DNA from: an uncultured bacterium
GTDB lineage: Bacteria; Cyanobacteriota; Vampirovibrionia; Gastranaerophilales; Gastranaerophilaceae
Length of the DNA: 64,000 bases
Direction of reading: 5' to 3'
Assembly (NCBI GenBank): GCA_905216055.1
Contig: CAJMSH010000007.1
Location: forward strand, 62,001 to 126,000
In this document: positions 8,819 to 17,083 of the stretch, piece after piece
Numbering within the stretch: the first letter of the stretch is position 1
How the letters are laid out: every line of letters begins with the position of its first letter
Position numbers and translations under genes: made by a program
The notes under the pieces: generated by a model
Told to the model about the DNA's origin: nothing
Database searches by the model: none
Seen by the model: only the letters and a program-made list of their open reading frames with translations

Positions 8819-8847
8819 TTGCATTCCTCTGAATATAAGTGTATAAT
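8819..8847 (+). promoter_or_regulatory. Sigma70-type promoter of the methyltransferase gene
   Basis: TTGCAT, 17 bp spacer ending in GTG, TATAAT, followed by an AAGGAG ribosome binding site before the ATG at 8869. Confidence 0.75.
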
Positions 8848-8868
8848 CGATTAAAAAAGGAGTTATGA

Positions 8869-9552
8869 ATGAGAGATTTCGGCATTTTAGATAAGTTGGG
8901 GCTTAAATATAACACTGATAAAGCTTCAAAATATAACAGGCGCGATAATATTGTAAAAGGTCACGATTATTTAAGGCATTATGAAATATTTTTATCAACA
9001 TTGAGAGATGAAAAATTTACTCTTGTTGAGCTTGGATGTTATACAGGGGCATCTTTAAAAATGTGGAAGGAATATTTTCCGAAAGCTCATATTATAGGCG
9101 TTGATTTGAACGAAAAATTATCTTCTTTGGAGGAGGATAGAGTTTCATTTATATGTTCTGATGCGGTTGCAAATACTTTGCCTGCAAAATTGTCATCTTA
9201 TAATGAAGAAATTTTGTGCATAATTGATGATTGTTCTCACGCTTGGGGAGATCAAAGACGTTCTTTTGAGATGTTATTTCCGTTATTAAAATCGGGCGGA
9301 TATTATATTATTGAAGATTTGGAATGCGGGGCGATGGGAGCTTATCCTGCTTATCCGCCAAAAGTTTTGGATGCGCAGGTGTTTTGGGATTACGCAATGG
9401 ATAGAATGAAAATTTTAAGAGTATCTGAAAAACGAAATCCTGTTAGCTTCAGACCATTTTTCTCTCAGCTTCCACAGCATATTCAAGATATAGAAAGCTC
9501 GATTGATATGGCATTTGTTGTTCCTGGTTCTATTGTTTTCAGGAAAAAATAG
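8869..9552 (+). CDS. Class I SAM-dependent methyltransferase, macrocin O-methyltransferase/CmcI-like
   Basis: 227 aa. The N-terminus has KYNTDKAS and HDYLRHYE. The SAM-binding motif I region is LVELGCYTGASLKMW (residues 52-66), followed by the acidic strand end IIGVDLN, IIDDCSHAWGDQ and GGYYIIEDLE. This layout matches O-methyltransferases acting on macrolide sugars and cephalosporin-type enzymes, and related glycan methylases. The substrate is unknown. A terminator follows it, so it is a single-gene unit. Confidence 0.72.
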   Translation: MRDFGILDKLGLKYNTDKASKYNRRDNIVKGHDYLRHYEIFLSTLRDEKFTLVELGCYTGASLKMWKEYFPKAHIIGVDLNEKLSSLEEDRVSFICSDAVANTLPAKLSSYNEEILCIIDDCSHAWGDQRRSFEMLFPLLKSGGYYIIEDLECGAMGAYPAYPPKVLDAQVFWDYAMDRMKILRVSEKRNPVSFRPFFSQLPQHIQDIESSIDMAFVVPGSIVFRKK

Positions 9553-9570
9553 ATTTTGATAAAAAATCAG

Positions 9571-9615
9571 ATAAAGCATCTTATTTTTTTTAAATTAGGT
9601 GCTTTATTTTTTTTA
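9571..9615 (+). terminator. Intrinsic terminator after the methyltransferase gene
   Basis: A 10-bp stem (ATAAAGCATC pairing with GGTGCTTTAT, one G-U pair) with a 17-nt T-rich loop, followed by a run of T. Confidence 0.65.
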
Positions 9616-9867
9616 TTAGTTTGGGGATGCTTCATCACTTCCCCACAATTTGTCGTATTTTTCTTGATTTTTTTCGTGGTAGCGGGGAGAGGTTTTGCGA
9701 TTTGTATTTTTTATTTCTGCGTTAATTTGACGTGCTATTAATAACATTCTTTCGTGATTGTCTTTCTTTTTCTTTTCTTTAAGGTTGGTTAAAATATACA
9801 TGGTACTTGCAAAAATTATTCCTGTATAGGCTGTTATTTTTAAAATTTGTATAAATTTATTTTTCAT
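9616..9867 (-). CDS. Small single-pass membrane protein, unknown function
   Basis: 83 aa, not recognised. One hydrophobic helix (about residues 8-27) follows a short basic start; the rest is charged and Lys/Asn/Glu-rich. A GGAG ribosome binding site lies nine bases before the ATG, which supports a real gene. Confidence 0.5.
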   Translation of the reverse strand: MKNKFIQILKITAYTGIIFASTMYILTNLKEKKKKDNHERMLLIARQINAEIKNTNRKTSPRYHEKNQEKYDKLWGSDEASPN

Positions 9868-9906
9868 AAATTAAAACTCCATAATTTTTTTTAATGTTTT
9901 GATTAT

Positions 9907-11259
9907 TTAATTTGCTAGGGCGTAGGCAAAAAGTTCTCCGACTTTTTTGTTGTAGCTTCTGCCTTCTTCTTTTGCAAAAAGATTTTCATAGTGGCTAAGG
10001 GCTGTTCCATCGGTTGAATATGAAGGGTTTGTCATCATAAGGTGATGGGTTGAGGTATCTGAGCGAAGCGGAAATATATCATCCATTTGCATAAAACTCG
10101 GAAGTTTGTCACTTGCCAGATAGTAGCCGAAAATTGCTGAATTTATCCGGTTTAATTTCTGTTCTGATGTTAGACTTCCGATATTATTGTCGTTTGAAAC
10201 TTCTACACCCGGTGCGTAATCTCTTAAAAATCGTAAGCGTTTTGACAATTCTTTTACGGCTTGAAAATTATCACCTGTTATAAAATCAGTTCCTGCATTT
10301 AGTCCCATAAATCTGTATCTTTCAAAATCATCAGAACTTTTTTCGCCGACAAAACTTATATTTGTTTTTCCGCTTCTTAAGCGTATTTCATTTAGAATAT
10401 ATTGCATTTGAGAATATGCAGGCAGTGCTCCGACACCTGTATAATTTGCCATATCATAGCCGCCTATGTGCTTTGCGGAATCTATAAACATACATTCAAA
10501 TCCTAAATTCATAAGTTTTACGCATTCATTTATGTATATTTCAACGTGTTCAGGATTTTGCCAGTTGAAAATTTCATCATCGCTTTGTGCTCGGGCAATT
10601 TTTATTTGATCTGCGGAAATTACATGTCTGAAACCTACCTTTATTCCTCTGAAATGTGCCAAATCCACAAATGCTTTCAATTGTTCTTCGGGTGAAATTT
10701 TATCTGCTATTGAATAATCTATTATATTGTCGCTATAACTTGTGTTTAGTCTGAGGCCGTAAATTGAATTTTCTTCAAAAGGCCCTTTTTCGTAAGCATC
10801 ACCGTATATATTTTGCCAAATTTGCGATAATATAATGCAATTGGCCCAGCTTGTTGCGGATGGCGGGATTGCGGGTAGAAGCTTTATGCAGTTTAAAATC
10901 CCTTTACATGTGCATCCGTTATCCATAACAGCTATTGCGCGGTCGTTAATTTCTATGTAATTTGCAAGCCTTCCCCATTTGTCCCCGTAAATTGGCGAAT
11001 TTATATAATTTGGAAATTGTTCATAAAAAATCCCGCCTTCTGACAAGGTTGCAATAATTTCTATTGCCTCTTTTACTGAAAGTTTTAGCAAATCACAAGG
11101 GACAATATTTGCAAGCCAACGTTTTGAATAGGCTTTTCCGACACCGTGAAAAGCTATATAGTTGCTGAATAAATTTTTTTTAAGCTTTGTGTTTTCCCCA
11201 AGAGCTTTTAATAATTTATTTACCGAATTTTTATCCATAACATGATTATTGTTAATCAA
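9907..11259 (-). CDS. Divergent GH13-like (alpha-amylase superfamily) TIM-barrel protein
   Basis: 450 aa from a TTG start, or 443 from the in-frame ATG at 11238, which I prefer. Several pieces resemble the GH13 barrel: GILNCIKLLPAIPP (strand 3-like), AHFRGIKVGF, GFECMFIDSAKHIG (region II, likely nucleophile Asp before AKH) and ISFVGEKSS (region III, likely acid/base Glu). The region I and region IV signatures are not canonical. No signal peptide is seen. It could be an inactive or specialised glycoside hydrolase or transferase; the assignment is inference from motif order. Confidence 0.45.
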   Translation of the reverse strand: MINNNHVMDKNSVNKLLKALGENTKLKKNLFSNYIAFHGVGKAYSKRWLANIVPCDLLKLSVKEAIEIIATLSEGGIFYEQFPNYINSPIYGDKWGRLANYIEINDRAIAVMDNGCTCKGILNCIKLLPAIPPSATSWANCIILSQIWQNIYGDAYEKGPFEENSIYGLRLNTSYSDNIIDYSIADKISPEEQLKAFVDLAHFRGIKVGFRHVISADQIKIARAQSDDEIFNWQNPEHVEIYINECVKLMNLGFECMFIDSAKHIGGYDMANYTGVGALPAYSQMQYILNEIRLRSGKTNISFVGEKSSDDFERYRFMGLNAGTDFITGDNFQAVKELSKRLRFLRDYAPGVEVSNDNNIGSLTSEQKLNRINSAIFGYYLASDKLPSFMQMDDIFPLRSDTSTHHLMMTNPSYSTDGTALSHYENLFAKEEGRSYNKKVGELFAYALAN

Positions 11260-11289
11260 GGAGGATTTTTCATTACCTGAATTAATAAT

Positions 11290-12252
11290 TTATGCGTAAA
11301 AAGATATTGTCGTCATATCTTCTTTATTAATACTATCAATGTATTCAGAAATTTTTTGTAATCGAGTTTCTATATCAGGGTATTTTCTTCTGTATTCGGA
11401 AAGTGTTCTTTCTATTGGGGTAAAATCGTGTCCATAATCACATAAACGCATTGCAAGATTTAATTCTCTATGGTCGTTTATGTCTGTGTAAAGTGGGAGT
11501 TCATATTTTTCAGATGCAAGGATTAATTTTTTGATAAGTTCTTTGCGTCTTGGTATTGCAAGATAGTCAAATTCCGCTGTTGTATTTGCGTCATAAGAAT
11601 TTACAAAAACTTTAAAGAGTTTTGACAAAGTATTTGGATTTTTTTCTTTTGCCGGAGTAATTTCATCAACAATTTTAATTGTTTTGCCATCAGCTGTAAA
11701 ATTGTTTGGATTTATTGTATCAAATTGTTTGCCTAATGTATTTAATGTTTTAAAATCCTGTGCAATTTTATCGTAGGCTCCTTGAGGCAATGATACAAAA
11801 TGTCTTAAATACACATTATTGTAATATGCAAGTTTTTCTCCTCTGGACATCCATCTGTTAGGAAGTCCTGCAGGTAAAACATTTTTTGTCTTAAAAGCAT
11901 TCCTCATAATTGTCATGTTGCCAATTCTTGCAACAATGTTTCCATAATATGTTTTCAAATCTTTTATGGGTTTTTCTTTTGGAATGACAAATTTTCCGAT
12001 TTTAGGAGTTGCGCGTCTGCCAACTTTTACAACATAATCATCATCAATCCCATAAACTATTCCGTGCCAGCCTGAACCTTTTATATTTTTGTCCGTAATT
12101 TTTTCAGGCATAATTTTTGACAAACATTCTACGATGGTTTTTTCTTTGCCCTTATCTCTTGTTTCTTGGGATAAATATCTATTTAATTTTTTACTAAAAT
12201 CTGTTTTATAACCGCAAAAACTTGGATTATAATTTTTGATTTGCATACACAC
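11290..12252 (-). CDS. Putative protein kinase-like protein with lineage N-terminal tag
   Basis: 320 aa. Residues 57-77 (GSGWHGIVYGIDDDYVVKVGR) look like a glycine-rich nucleotide loop followed by a conserved Lys. Further on, NPNNFTADGKTIKIVDEI resembles the N...(D)FG-like metal-binding strand of kinase folds. A classical HRD motif is missing, so this would be an atypical or inactive kinase fold. The N-terminus carries NPSFCGYK, a variant of the F-x-G tag on other proteins here. A CGGAG ribosome binding site supports the first ATG; a second ATG two codons later is possible. Confidence 0.45.
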   Translation of the reverse strand: MCMQIKNYNPSFCGYKTDFSKKLNRYLSQETRDKGKEKTIVECLSKIMPEKITDKNIKGSGWHGIVYGIDDDYVVKVGRRATPKIGKFVIPKEKPIKDLKTYYGNIVARIGNMTIMRNAFKTKNVLPAGLPNRWMSRGEKLAYYNNVYLRHFVSLPQGAYDKIAQDFKTLNTLGKQFDTINPNNFTADGKTIKIVDEITPAKEKNPNTLSKLFKVFVNSYDANTTAEFDYLAIPRRKELIKKLILASEKYELPLYTDINDHRELNLAMRLCDYGHDFTPIERTLSEYRRKYPDIETRLQKISEYIDSINKEDMTTISFYA

Positions 12253-12294
12253 ACTCCGATATATATTAATTATAAAACGCTTAAGTGAAAAAAA

Positions 12295-12324
12295 TTGCTA
12301 AAAAAAATTTTTTAGTGTTAAAAT
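12295..12324 (+). promoter_or_regulatory. Promoter of the ferritin gene
   Basis: TTGCTA, 18 bp spacer made of an A-run and a T-run, TAAAAT preceded by TGT (extended -10). The ribosome binding site (AGAGAGGAAG) follows before the ATG at 12351. Confidence 0.6.
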
Positions 12325-12350
12325 CAAGTTAGGAAAGAGAGGAAGTAATT

Positions 12351-12860
12351 ATGATTAATGAAAAATTAGAAAAAGCATTTAACGTACAAATTAATAAAGA
12401 ATTTTACTCAGAATATTTATATCTTTCAATGCAAGCATATTTTGAAAGATTGAATCTTAAAGGTTTTGTAAACTGGATGTCAGTACAAGTTCAAGAAGAA
12501 CGTGCTCATGCTATGGGTATGTTTGATTACTTAAATCAAAGAGGCGGTAATGTTGAACTTGAAGCTATCGCAAAACCTCAAACTGATTGGAAATCTCCAC
12601 TTGATGTATTTGAAGAAGTTCTTAAACATGAAGAATATGTTACATCTACAATTAATACATTAATGGATGTTGCGGAAGAAACTAAAGATCGTGCAGCAAT
12701 GTCATTCTTAAACTGGTACTTGAAAGAACAAGTTGAAGAAGAAGATAATGTAGGTAATGTTTTAGCTACATTAAGACTTATCGGTGATGACAAAAAAGCT
12801 TTGTTAATGCTTGATAAAGATTTAGCTACAAGAACATTTGTTGCTCCTGTTATTGGTTAG
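12351..12860 (+). CDS. ftn: Bacterial non-haem ferritin
   Basis: 169 aa, full length for a FtnA-type ferritin. Ferroxidase-centre ligands are recognisable: Glu17 (NKEFYSEYLYL), Glu50 and His53 in QVQEERAHAM, then Glu residues in LKHEE and KEQVEEED. The family forms 24-mer cages that oxidise and store iron in the cytoplasm. It has its own promoter and an AGGAAG ribosome binding site. No Fur box is obvious. Confidence 0.93.
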   Translation: MINEKLEKAFNVQINKEFYSEYLYLSMQAYFERLNLKGFVNWMSVQVQEERAHAMGMFDYLNQRGGNVELEAIAKPQTDWKSPLDVFEEVLKHEEYVTSTINTLMDVAEETKDRAAMSFLNWYLKEQVEEEDNVGNVLATLRLIGDDKKALLMLDKDLATRTFVAPVIG

Positions 12861-12943
12861 AAATAAAGAAGACAAGAGAGCAGGAAGGCAAGTTATTCTT
12901 GCTTTAAAAAAAACACTTCTTACTTTATTGCCTTTAGAGTGTT

Positions 12944-13420
12944 ATGATTGCATATCAAAAAGTTGAAAAACAAAATATCAAAGAACTTGCAAGTCTGGCT
13001 TATGCTATCTGGCATGAGTACTGGACTTGCTTGCTTTCTTTGGAACAAATTGATTATATGGTTGAAAATTTTCAATCAGAACATGCAATAAAAAGTCAGA
13101 TTGAAAATGAAAATTACACATATTATTTTATAGTTGATGATGGCGAAAAAGCCGGATATTTTGGAATTTCTGATAAGGGTGAATACTTGTTTTTGTCAAA
13201 ATTTTATATAAAGAAAGAGTATCGTCATAAAGGGATTGGAACAAAAGCTTTTGAAAAAATAAAAGAGCTTGCGAACAATAAACCAATAAGATTGACTGTT
13301 AATAAACAAAATATCAATTCCATAAAAGCTTATGAAAAATGGGGATTTAAAACGATTGATGCTGTTGTAACTGATATCGGTTCAGGCTTTGTAATGGATG
13401 ATTATATTATGGAAGCTTAA
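12944..13420 (+). CDS. GNAT-family N-acetyltransferase
   Basis: 158 aa. The acetyl-CoA-binding loop reads YRHKGIGTKAFEKI (RxxGxG/A pattern), after the strand SKFYIKKE, and is followed by RLTVNKQNINSIKAYEKWGF. The N-terminus fits small-molecule acetyltransferases rather than RimI. The substrate is unknown. No Shine-Dalgarno is visible; an inverted repeat (AACACT...AGTGTT, 12912-12943) ends directly at the ATG and may control translation or mark a scar. Confidence 0.8.
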   Translation: MIAYQKVEKQNIKELASLAYAIWHEYWTCLLSLEQIDYMVENFQSEHAIKSQIENENYTYYFIVDDGEKAGYFGISDKGEYLFLSKFYIKKEYRHKGIGTKAFEKIKELANNKPIRLTVNKQNINSIKAYEKWGFKTIDAVVTDIGSGFVMDDYIMEA

Positions 13421-13434
13421 TTTTTTTTTTAATT

Positions 13435-14208
13435 TTAATTATTCATAAAAATATCTTTAATTTTGTTTGAGATTTCTTTTCTTAGTTTAATTTCCGATTT
13501 CTCAGTGAATTGAGAGAGCTTAATCGGCTCAAGTTGATTTATCGAATATGTGATTAATCTATCTGAGGCATCGTATATTGGTTGTCCTTTTTGCAAAAAC
13601 GGATAATCGCACTTCATCTTAATTGGAATAATGTCTGCGCCTGATTCAATTTGTAATGCTGCTGCGCCTTTGTGGATTTTTAAATCTTCCCCCTCAACTG
13701 TTCTTGTGCCTGTTGGGAAAATTATAATATTGTAGCCGTCATTTAATACTTCAGTCGAAATTTTTTTAAATTCATCCAATTCAACATTGTTCGGAATATA
13801 TACATTTTTTATAATATTTTTCAAGAATATATTATTCAACAATTCTTTTTTTGCAAGGCATAGGGAATTATCATAAATTCCGATAAGTATCATAATATCA
13901 ATAAATGTCGGGTGAGTGGAAACTATTATTTTCCCTCTTACTTGTTCTACATTATTCAAATCAAGTTTTATAAGTCCAAGTTTCACAAAAAGATTTGTAT
14001 AAAAATGCCACAGTTTGTGGATTAATCTTGAAAATTTTTCTCGCTTTTTTTTGTCTTCGCTTGTATCTGATGATAATGAATTTCCAGACTTTTCAAATTT
14101 CATAAAAATCTGTAACATAGGCAAAACTACAAAGCCTAGAAAAAATGAGCAAATCCCAAATATCGTAAATAATAATACAACGCCAAAACCTCTTATAAAT
14201 CTAATCAT
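13435..14208 (-). CDS. Lysophospholipid acyltransferase-like protein (PlsC family)
   Basis: 257 aa. One N-terminal membrane helix (about 5-32), then the acyltransferase motifs HPTFID (HX4D catalytic pair) and FPTGTRTVEGE (equivalent of FPEGTRS, with Thr in place of Glu). It may make phosphatidic acid, but its 8-bp overlap with the chain-length-factor gene suggests it transfers the acyl product of the adjacent KS-DH-KR-KS system. Aryl-polyene loci also include acyltransferases. Both minus-strand genes probably share one transcript. Confidence 0.8.
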   Translation of the reverse strand: MIRFIRGFGVVLLFTIFGICSFFLGFVVLPMLQIFMKFEKSGNSLSSDTSEDKKKREKFSRLIHKLWHFYTNLFVKLGLIKLDLNNVEQVRGKIIVSTHPTFIDIMILIGIYDNSLCLAKKELLNNIFLKNIIKNVYIPNNVELDEFKKISTEVLNDGYNIIIFPTGTRTVEGEDLKIHKGAAALQIESGADIIPIKMKCDYPFLQKGQPIYDASDRLITYSINQLEPIKLSQFTEKSEIKLRKEISNKIKDIFMNN

Positions 14209-14779
14209 TTACTCTCTCCATAATGTATAGAGGGCAAATATATTGTCCGCCTTTTATAAATTCGGTAAAATTATTAGGTTCAAGATTTTGTGTATTTGGA
14301 ATAATTCTAACATGTTCGCCCTGACCATCATTATCTATAAGCATAGAAATACTTTCAAATCTATCAACAGATTCTGCATAACAAAATAGTGTCTTGACTT
14401 TGTTCATCGCAGCATCGAGTAGCCCTAAACAAAAACTGTTTTCTCCAGCAGAAATTGAATTGTACGGAGAATGTATTTTGTTCATTAGGGAAAATAATCC
14501 GATAGTTGAATTGTGAACAGAAAAACTAAAACCTATTGGAGAAATTTCATTTTCATCATGTTCCTGCTTAATTAATTTTACAACTCTTTCTAATTCTCCG
14601 TAGCGAGATGCGTATGTTAATTTTACATCATCTCCGTCATAACATTGCAGCAGTGTACTTAATGCTATTTTGCCGACAGGAGATAATTTCCTTCTCATCA
14701 TCATTGGAATTTGAGATAAGTCAATATTTTCACCTGTCGAGTGAGAAATTTTTTTAATGTAAAATTCCAAACTATTCAT
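14201..14779 (-). CDS. Beta-ketoacyl synthase-like chain-length factor (ApeC-like)
   Basis: 192 aa, the length of stand-alone KS N-terminal-domain proteins. Diagnostic blocks are MMMRRKLSPVGKIALS, YASRYGELERVVKL, SPIGFSFSVHNSTIGLFS and ISAGENSFCLGLLDA. The position of the KS catalytic Cys reads AGENSF, so it cannot be a condensing enzyme; in aryl-polyene systems such a protein pairs with the KS ApeO to set chain length. Its ATG is only 14 bp from the divergent KS start. No Shine-Dalgarno; TGA-TAATAT lies six bases upstream. Confidence 0.72.
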   Translation of the reverse strand: MNSLEFYIKKISHSTGENIDLSQIPMMMRRKLSPVGKIALSTLLQCYDGDDVKLTYASRYGELERVVKLIKQEHDENEISPIGFSFSVHNSTIGLFSLMNKIHSPYNSISAGENSFCLGLLDAAMNKVKTLFCYAESVDRFESISMLIDNDGQGEHVRIIPNTQNLEPNNFTEFIKGGQYICPLYIMERVND

Positions 14780-14794
14780 GGTAACATATTATCA
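14779..14794. promoter_or_regulatory. Overlapping divergent extended -10 elements between chain-length factor and KS genes
   Basis: On +, TGG-TAACAT (14779-14787), six bases, then the KS ATG at 14794. On -, TGA-TAATAT (14794-14786), six bases, then the chain-length-factor ATG at 14779. The two -10 boxes overlap and each TG element uses a base of the opposite start codon. The whole segment lies inside an interrupted dyad, TTCATG...CATGAA (14775-14798). Confidence 0.5.
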
Positions 14795-15891
14795 TGAATG
14801 GGATTTTTATTACAGATGCAAGCGGAATTTTTGCAGATCACTTAACTCTTGATAATAATGTCGTTAAGGGGAGTGAATTTTATTTCGGTAAGATTGAAAA
14901 AGATTTTGAAGATATTAATAACGAAAAATATAACTTGCGTTGCAACAGAGTTTTGAAATATCTTGTCGATAAGTTAGATTTATCAGGATTTAAAAAAGAT
15001 GAAATCGGTATTGTAATAGGTGCGACAAATTCAGGAATTGCAGAATTTGAAGTGACTGAAAACAAATACCATGCAGAACTTGGAAATCCTGCTGAGTTTT
15101 TAAAATGGTATTTGGGAACAACAAATGTTGCAATGGGTGTTTCTACAGCTTGCACTTCAGGAATTAAGGCTTTTTCTACTGCTGTAAAATTCTTGGAAAA
15201 TGATGTTTGTAAAGCAGTAATCGCTGGTGGTATTGATACTATTGCGCCAATGCCTACGTATGGATTTCATGCACTGGAGGTTTTATCTCATCAAAAAACA
15301 AATCCGTTTTCAAAAAATCGTAACGGTATAAGTCTTGGCGAGGGTGGAGCATTGTTTTTATTGACCAAAAAGAAGATAGAAAAGCAAGATGATATGAAGG
15401 CAAACAACTATATTCAACTGCTCGGGATAGGTGAAACTTCAGACGCATATCATGCTGCAACCCCTGATCCAGAAGGTGTTCAAGCAGCTATTGCAATTCA
15501 AAAAGCACTTGATGATGCAAAATTAGTACCTGATGATATTGATTACATAAATCTTCATGGCACAGGTACTGTTTCAAATGATTTGATGGAAGCAAATGCG
15601 ATTTATAAAATTTTTAAGGATAAAACACCAGCAAGTTCTACAAAACCTATGACGGGGCATTGTCTTGGTGCTGCTGCAAGTGTCGAAACCTTTATTTGTT
15701 ATGAAATTTTGCAAGGTAAAAGAGATTTGCCAATTCATATATATGACGGTGTTTATGATGATAATTTGCCTAAAATAAATTTGGTAGATGCAAATACTCG
15801 TGTAAGCCCGATAAATATATGTATGTGTACATCTTTCGGCTTTGGTGGAACAAATGCGGTTGTCATAATCGGTAAGAAGGGAGAAAATTAA
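14794..15891 (+). CDS. Beta-ketoacyl-ACP synthase (ApeO-like KS)
   Basis: 365 aa, shorter than FabF (about 410). The active-site triad is intact: Cys in STACTSGIKAF, His in INLHGTGT and His in MTGHCLGAA. It condenses a carrier-bound acyl chain with malonyl-ACP. It starts the + strand operon KS-DH-KR-KS, with the next gene overlapping by 1 bp (TAATG). The order and the adjacent divergent chain-length factor match aryl-polyene ApeO-P-Q-R. No ACP gene is in the window. No Shine-Dalgarno; a leaderless start is likely. Confidence 0.85.
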   Translation: MNGIFITDASGIFADHLTLDNNVVKGSEFYFGKIEKDFEDINNEKYNLRCNRVLKYLVDKLDLSGFKKDEIGIVIGATNSGIAEFEVTENKYHAELGNPAEFLKWYLGTTNVAMGVSTACTSGIKAFSTAVKFLENDVCKAVIAGGIDTIAPMPTYGFHALEVLSHQKTNPFSKNRNGISLGEGGALFLLTKKKIEKQDDMKANNYIQLLGIGETSDAYHAATPDPEGVQAAIAIQKALDDAKLVPDDIDYINLHGTGTVSNDLMEANAIYKIFKDKTPASSTKPMTGHCLGAAASVETFICYEILQGKRDLPIHIYDGVYDDNLPKINLVDANTRVSPINICMCTSFGFGGTNAVVIIGKKGEN

Positions 15892-16355
15892 TGAAAAAAA
15901 CAGATTTTTCAGATATAAGTATGGAAAATGTTCTTCCGCATGATAGACCGATGATATTGATTGACAATATTTTAGAGGTTGATATGGAGGAGGATTTTGT
16001 AAAAGCCTCTGTCACAATTAATGATGATAAAGTTTTTTTTGATAAAGAAATTAATGGCGTATCTCCGCTTGTCGGTATTGAATTTATGGCTCAAACAATC
16101 GGGTGTTATTCATATTATAAAAACGGAGAAGAAATTCCCAAAATTGGTTTTCTTTTAGGGACAAGACTTTACGAAAATTCATTAACGAAATTTGAAAACG
16201 GTAAAACCTACATTATAACTGCTAAAGCGATATATGCAGACAATGAACTTGTTTCATTTGAGTGTTTAATTTATAATGATAACAAAGAGGTGGCTAAGGC
16301 GGTTATTAATGCATTCCAACCGAAAGATGTTGAAGCGTATTTGAAGGAATTATGA
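15891..16355 (+). CDS. Hotdog-fold 3-hydroxyacyl-ACP dehydratase (ApeP/FabZ-like)
   Basis: 154 aa. The catalytic His sits in VLPHDRPMILID and the partner Glu in LVGIEFMAQTIG, as in FabA/FabZ hotdog dehydratases. The sequence looks closer to the stand-alone aryl-polyene dehydratases (PHRPPM..LD variant) than to FabZ. It would remove water from the 3-hydroxyacyl-ACP made by the downstream reductase. The start overlaps the KS stop, and the end overlaps the next gene by 4 bp. Confidence 0.82.
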   Translation: MKKTDFSDISMENVLPHDRPMILIDNILEVDMEEDFVKASVTINDDKVFFDKEINGVSPLVGIEFMAQTIGCYSYYKNGEEIPKIGFLLGTRLYENSLTKFENGKTYIITAKAIYADNELVSFECLIYNDNKEVAKAVINAFQPKDVEAYLKEL

Positions 16356-17083
16356 TGAGTAATAATATTAGTGTGAAAAAGGTTTTAGTAACAGGTTCAA
16401 GCAGAGGTATAGGGAAAGAAATCGCATTATACCTTGCAAAAAACGGATTTGATATCGATGTTCATTATGTCGGGAATCTTGCAAAAGCTCAAGAAACTGC
16501 AGATGAAATTAGAGCACTCGGACAAAAGGCAGATGTCTTAAAGTTTGATATAAAAAATAGAGAAGAATGCGCAAATGTGTTGTCTGACAAACTTTATTAC
16601 GGAATTGTATTAAATGCCGGAATTGCAAAGGATAATGTTTTCCCTGCGATGGAAGATGAAGAATGGGATGATGTTATAAATACTAATTTGACAGGGTTTT
16701 ATAATGTTTTAAGACCGCTTGTAATGCCTATGATTTCAAACAGAATTAAGGGAAGAATTGTTACAATGTCATCAGTTGCAGCACTTTCAGGTAACAGAGG
16801 ACAGGTTAATTATTCCGCATCAAAGGCAGGAATTATTGGTGCTACAAAATCTCTCTCATTAGAACTTGCAAAACGCGGAATTACTGTTAACTGTGTTGCC
16901 CCCGGAGTAATTGATACTGATATGATAAAAGATGTTCCGCTTGATGAGGTTAAAAAATTAATCCCTATGAAACGTTTAGGACAAGCAAAGGAAGTTGCAA
17001 GCCTTGTAAATTATTTGATGAGTGAGGATGCATCTTATATTACAGGTCAGGTAATTTCTGTTAATGGAGGGCTTTATTTATGA
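16352..17083 (+). CDS. 3-oxoacyl-ACP reductase (FabG/ApeQ-like SDR)
   Basis: 243 aa classical SDR. It has TGSSRGIG (NADPH loop), NAGIAKDN, the catalytic Ser in MSSVAALSG and YSASK (Tyr/Lys), and PGVIDTDM, all in order. Full length and intact. It reduces 3-oxoacyl-ACP. Its start overlaps the dehydratase gene and its stop overlaps the next KS gene by 4 bp (ATGA), so the four + strand genes are translationally coupled. Confidence 0.9.
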   Translation: MMSNNISVKKVLVTGSSRGIGKEIALYLAKNGFDIDVHYVGNLAKAQETADEIRALGQKADVLKFDIKNREECANVLSDKLYYGIVLNAGIAKDNVFPAMEDEEWDDVINTNLTGFYNVLRPLVMPMISNRIKGRIVTMSSVAALSGNRGQVNYSASKAGIIGATKSLSLELAKRGITVNCVAPGVIDTDMIKDVPLDEVKKLIPMKRLGQAKEVASLVNYLMSEDASYITGQVISVNGGLYL

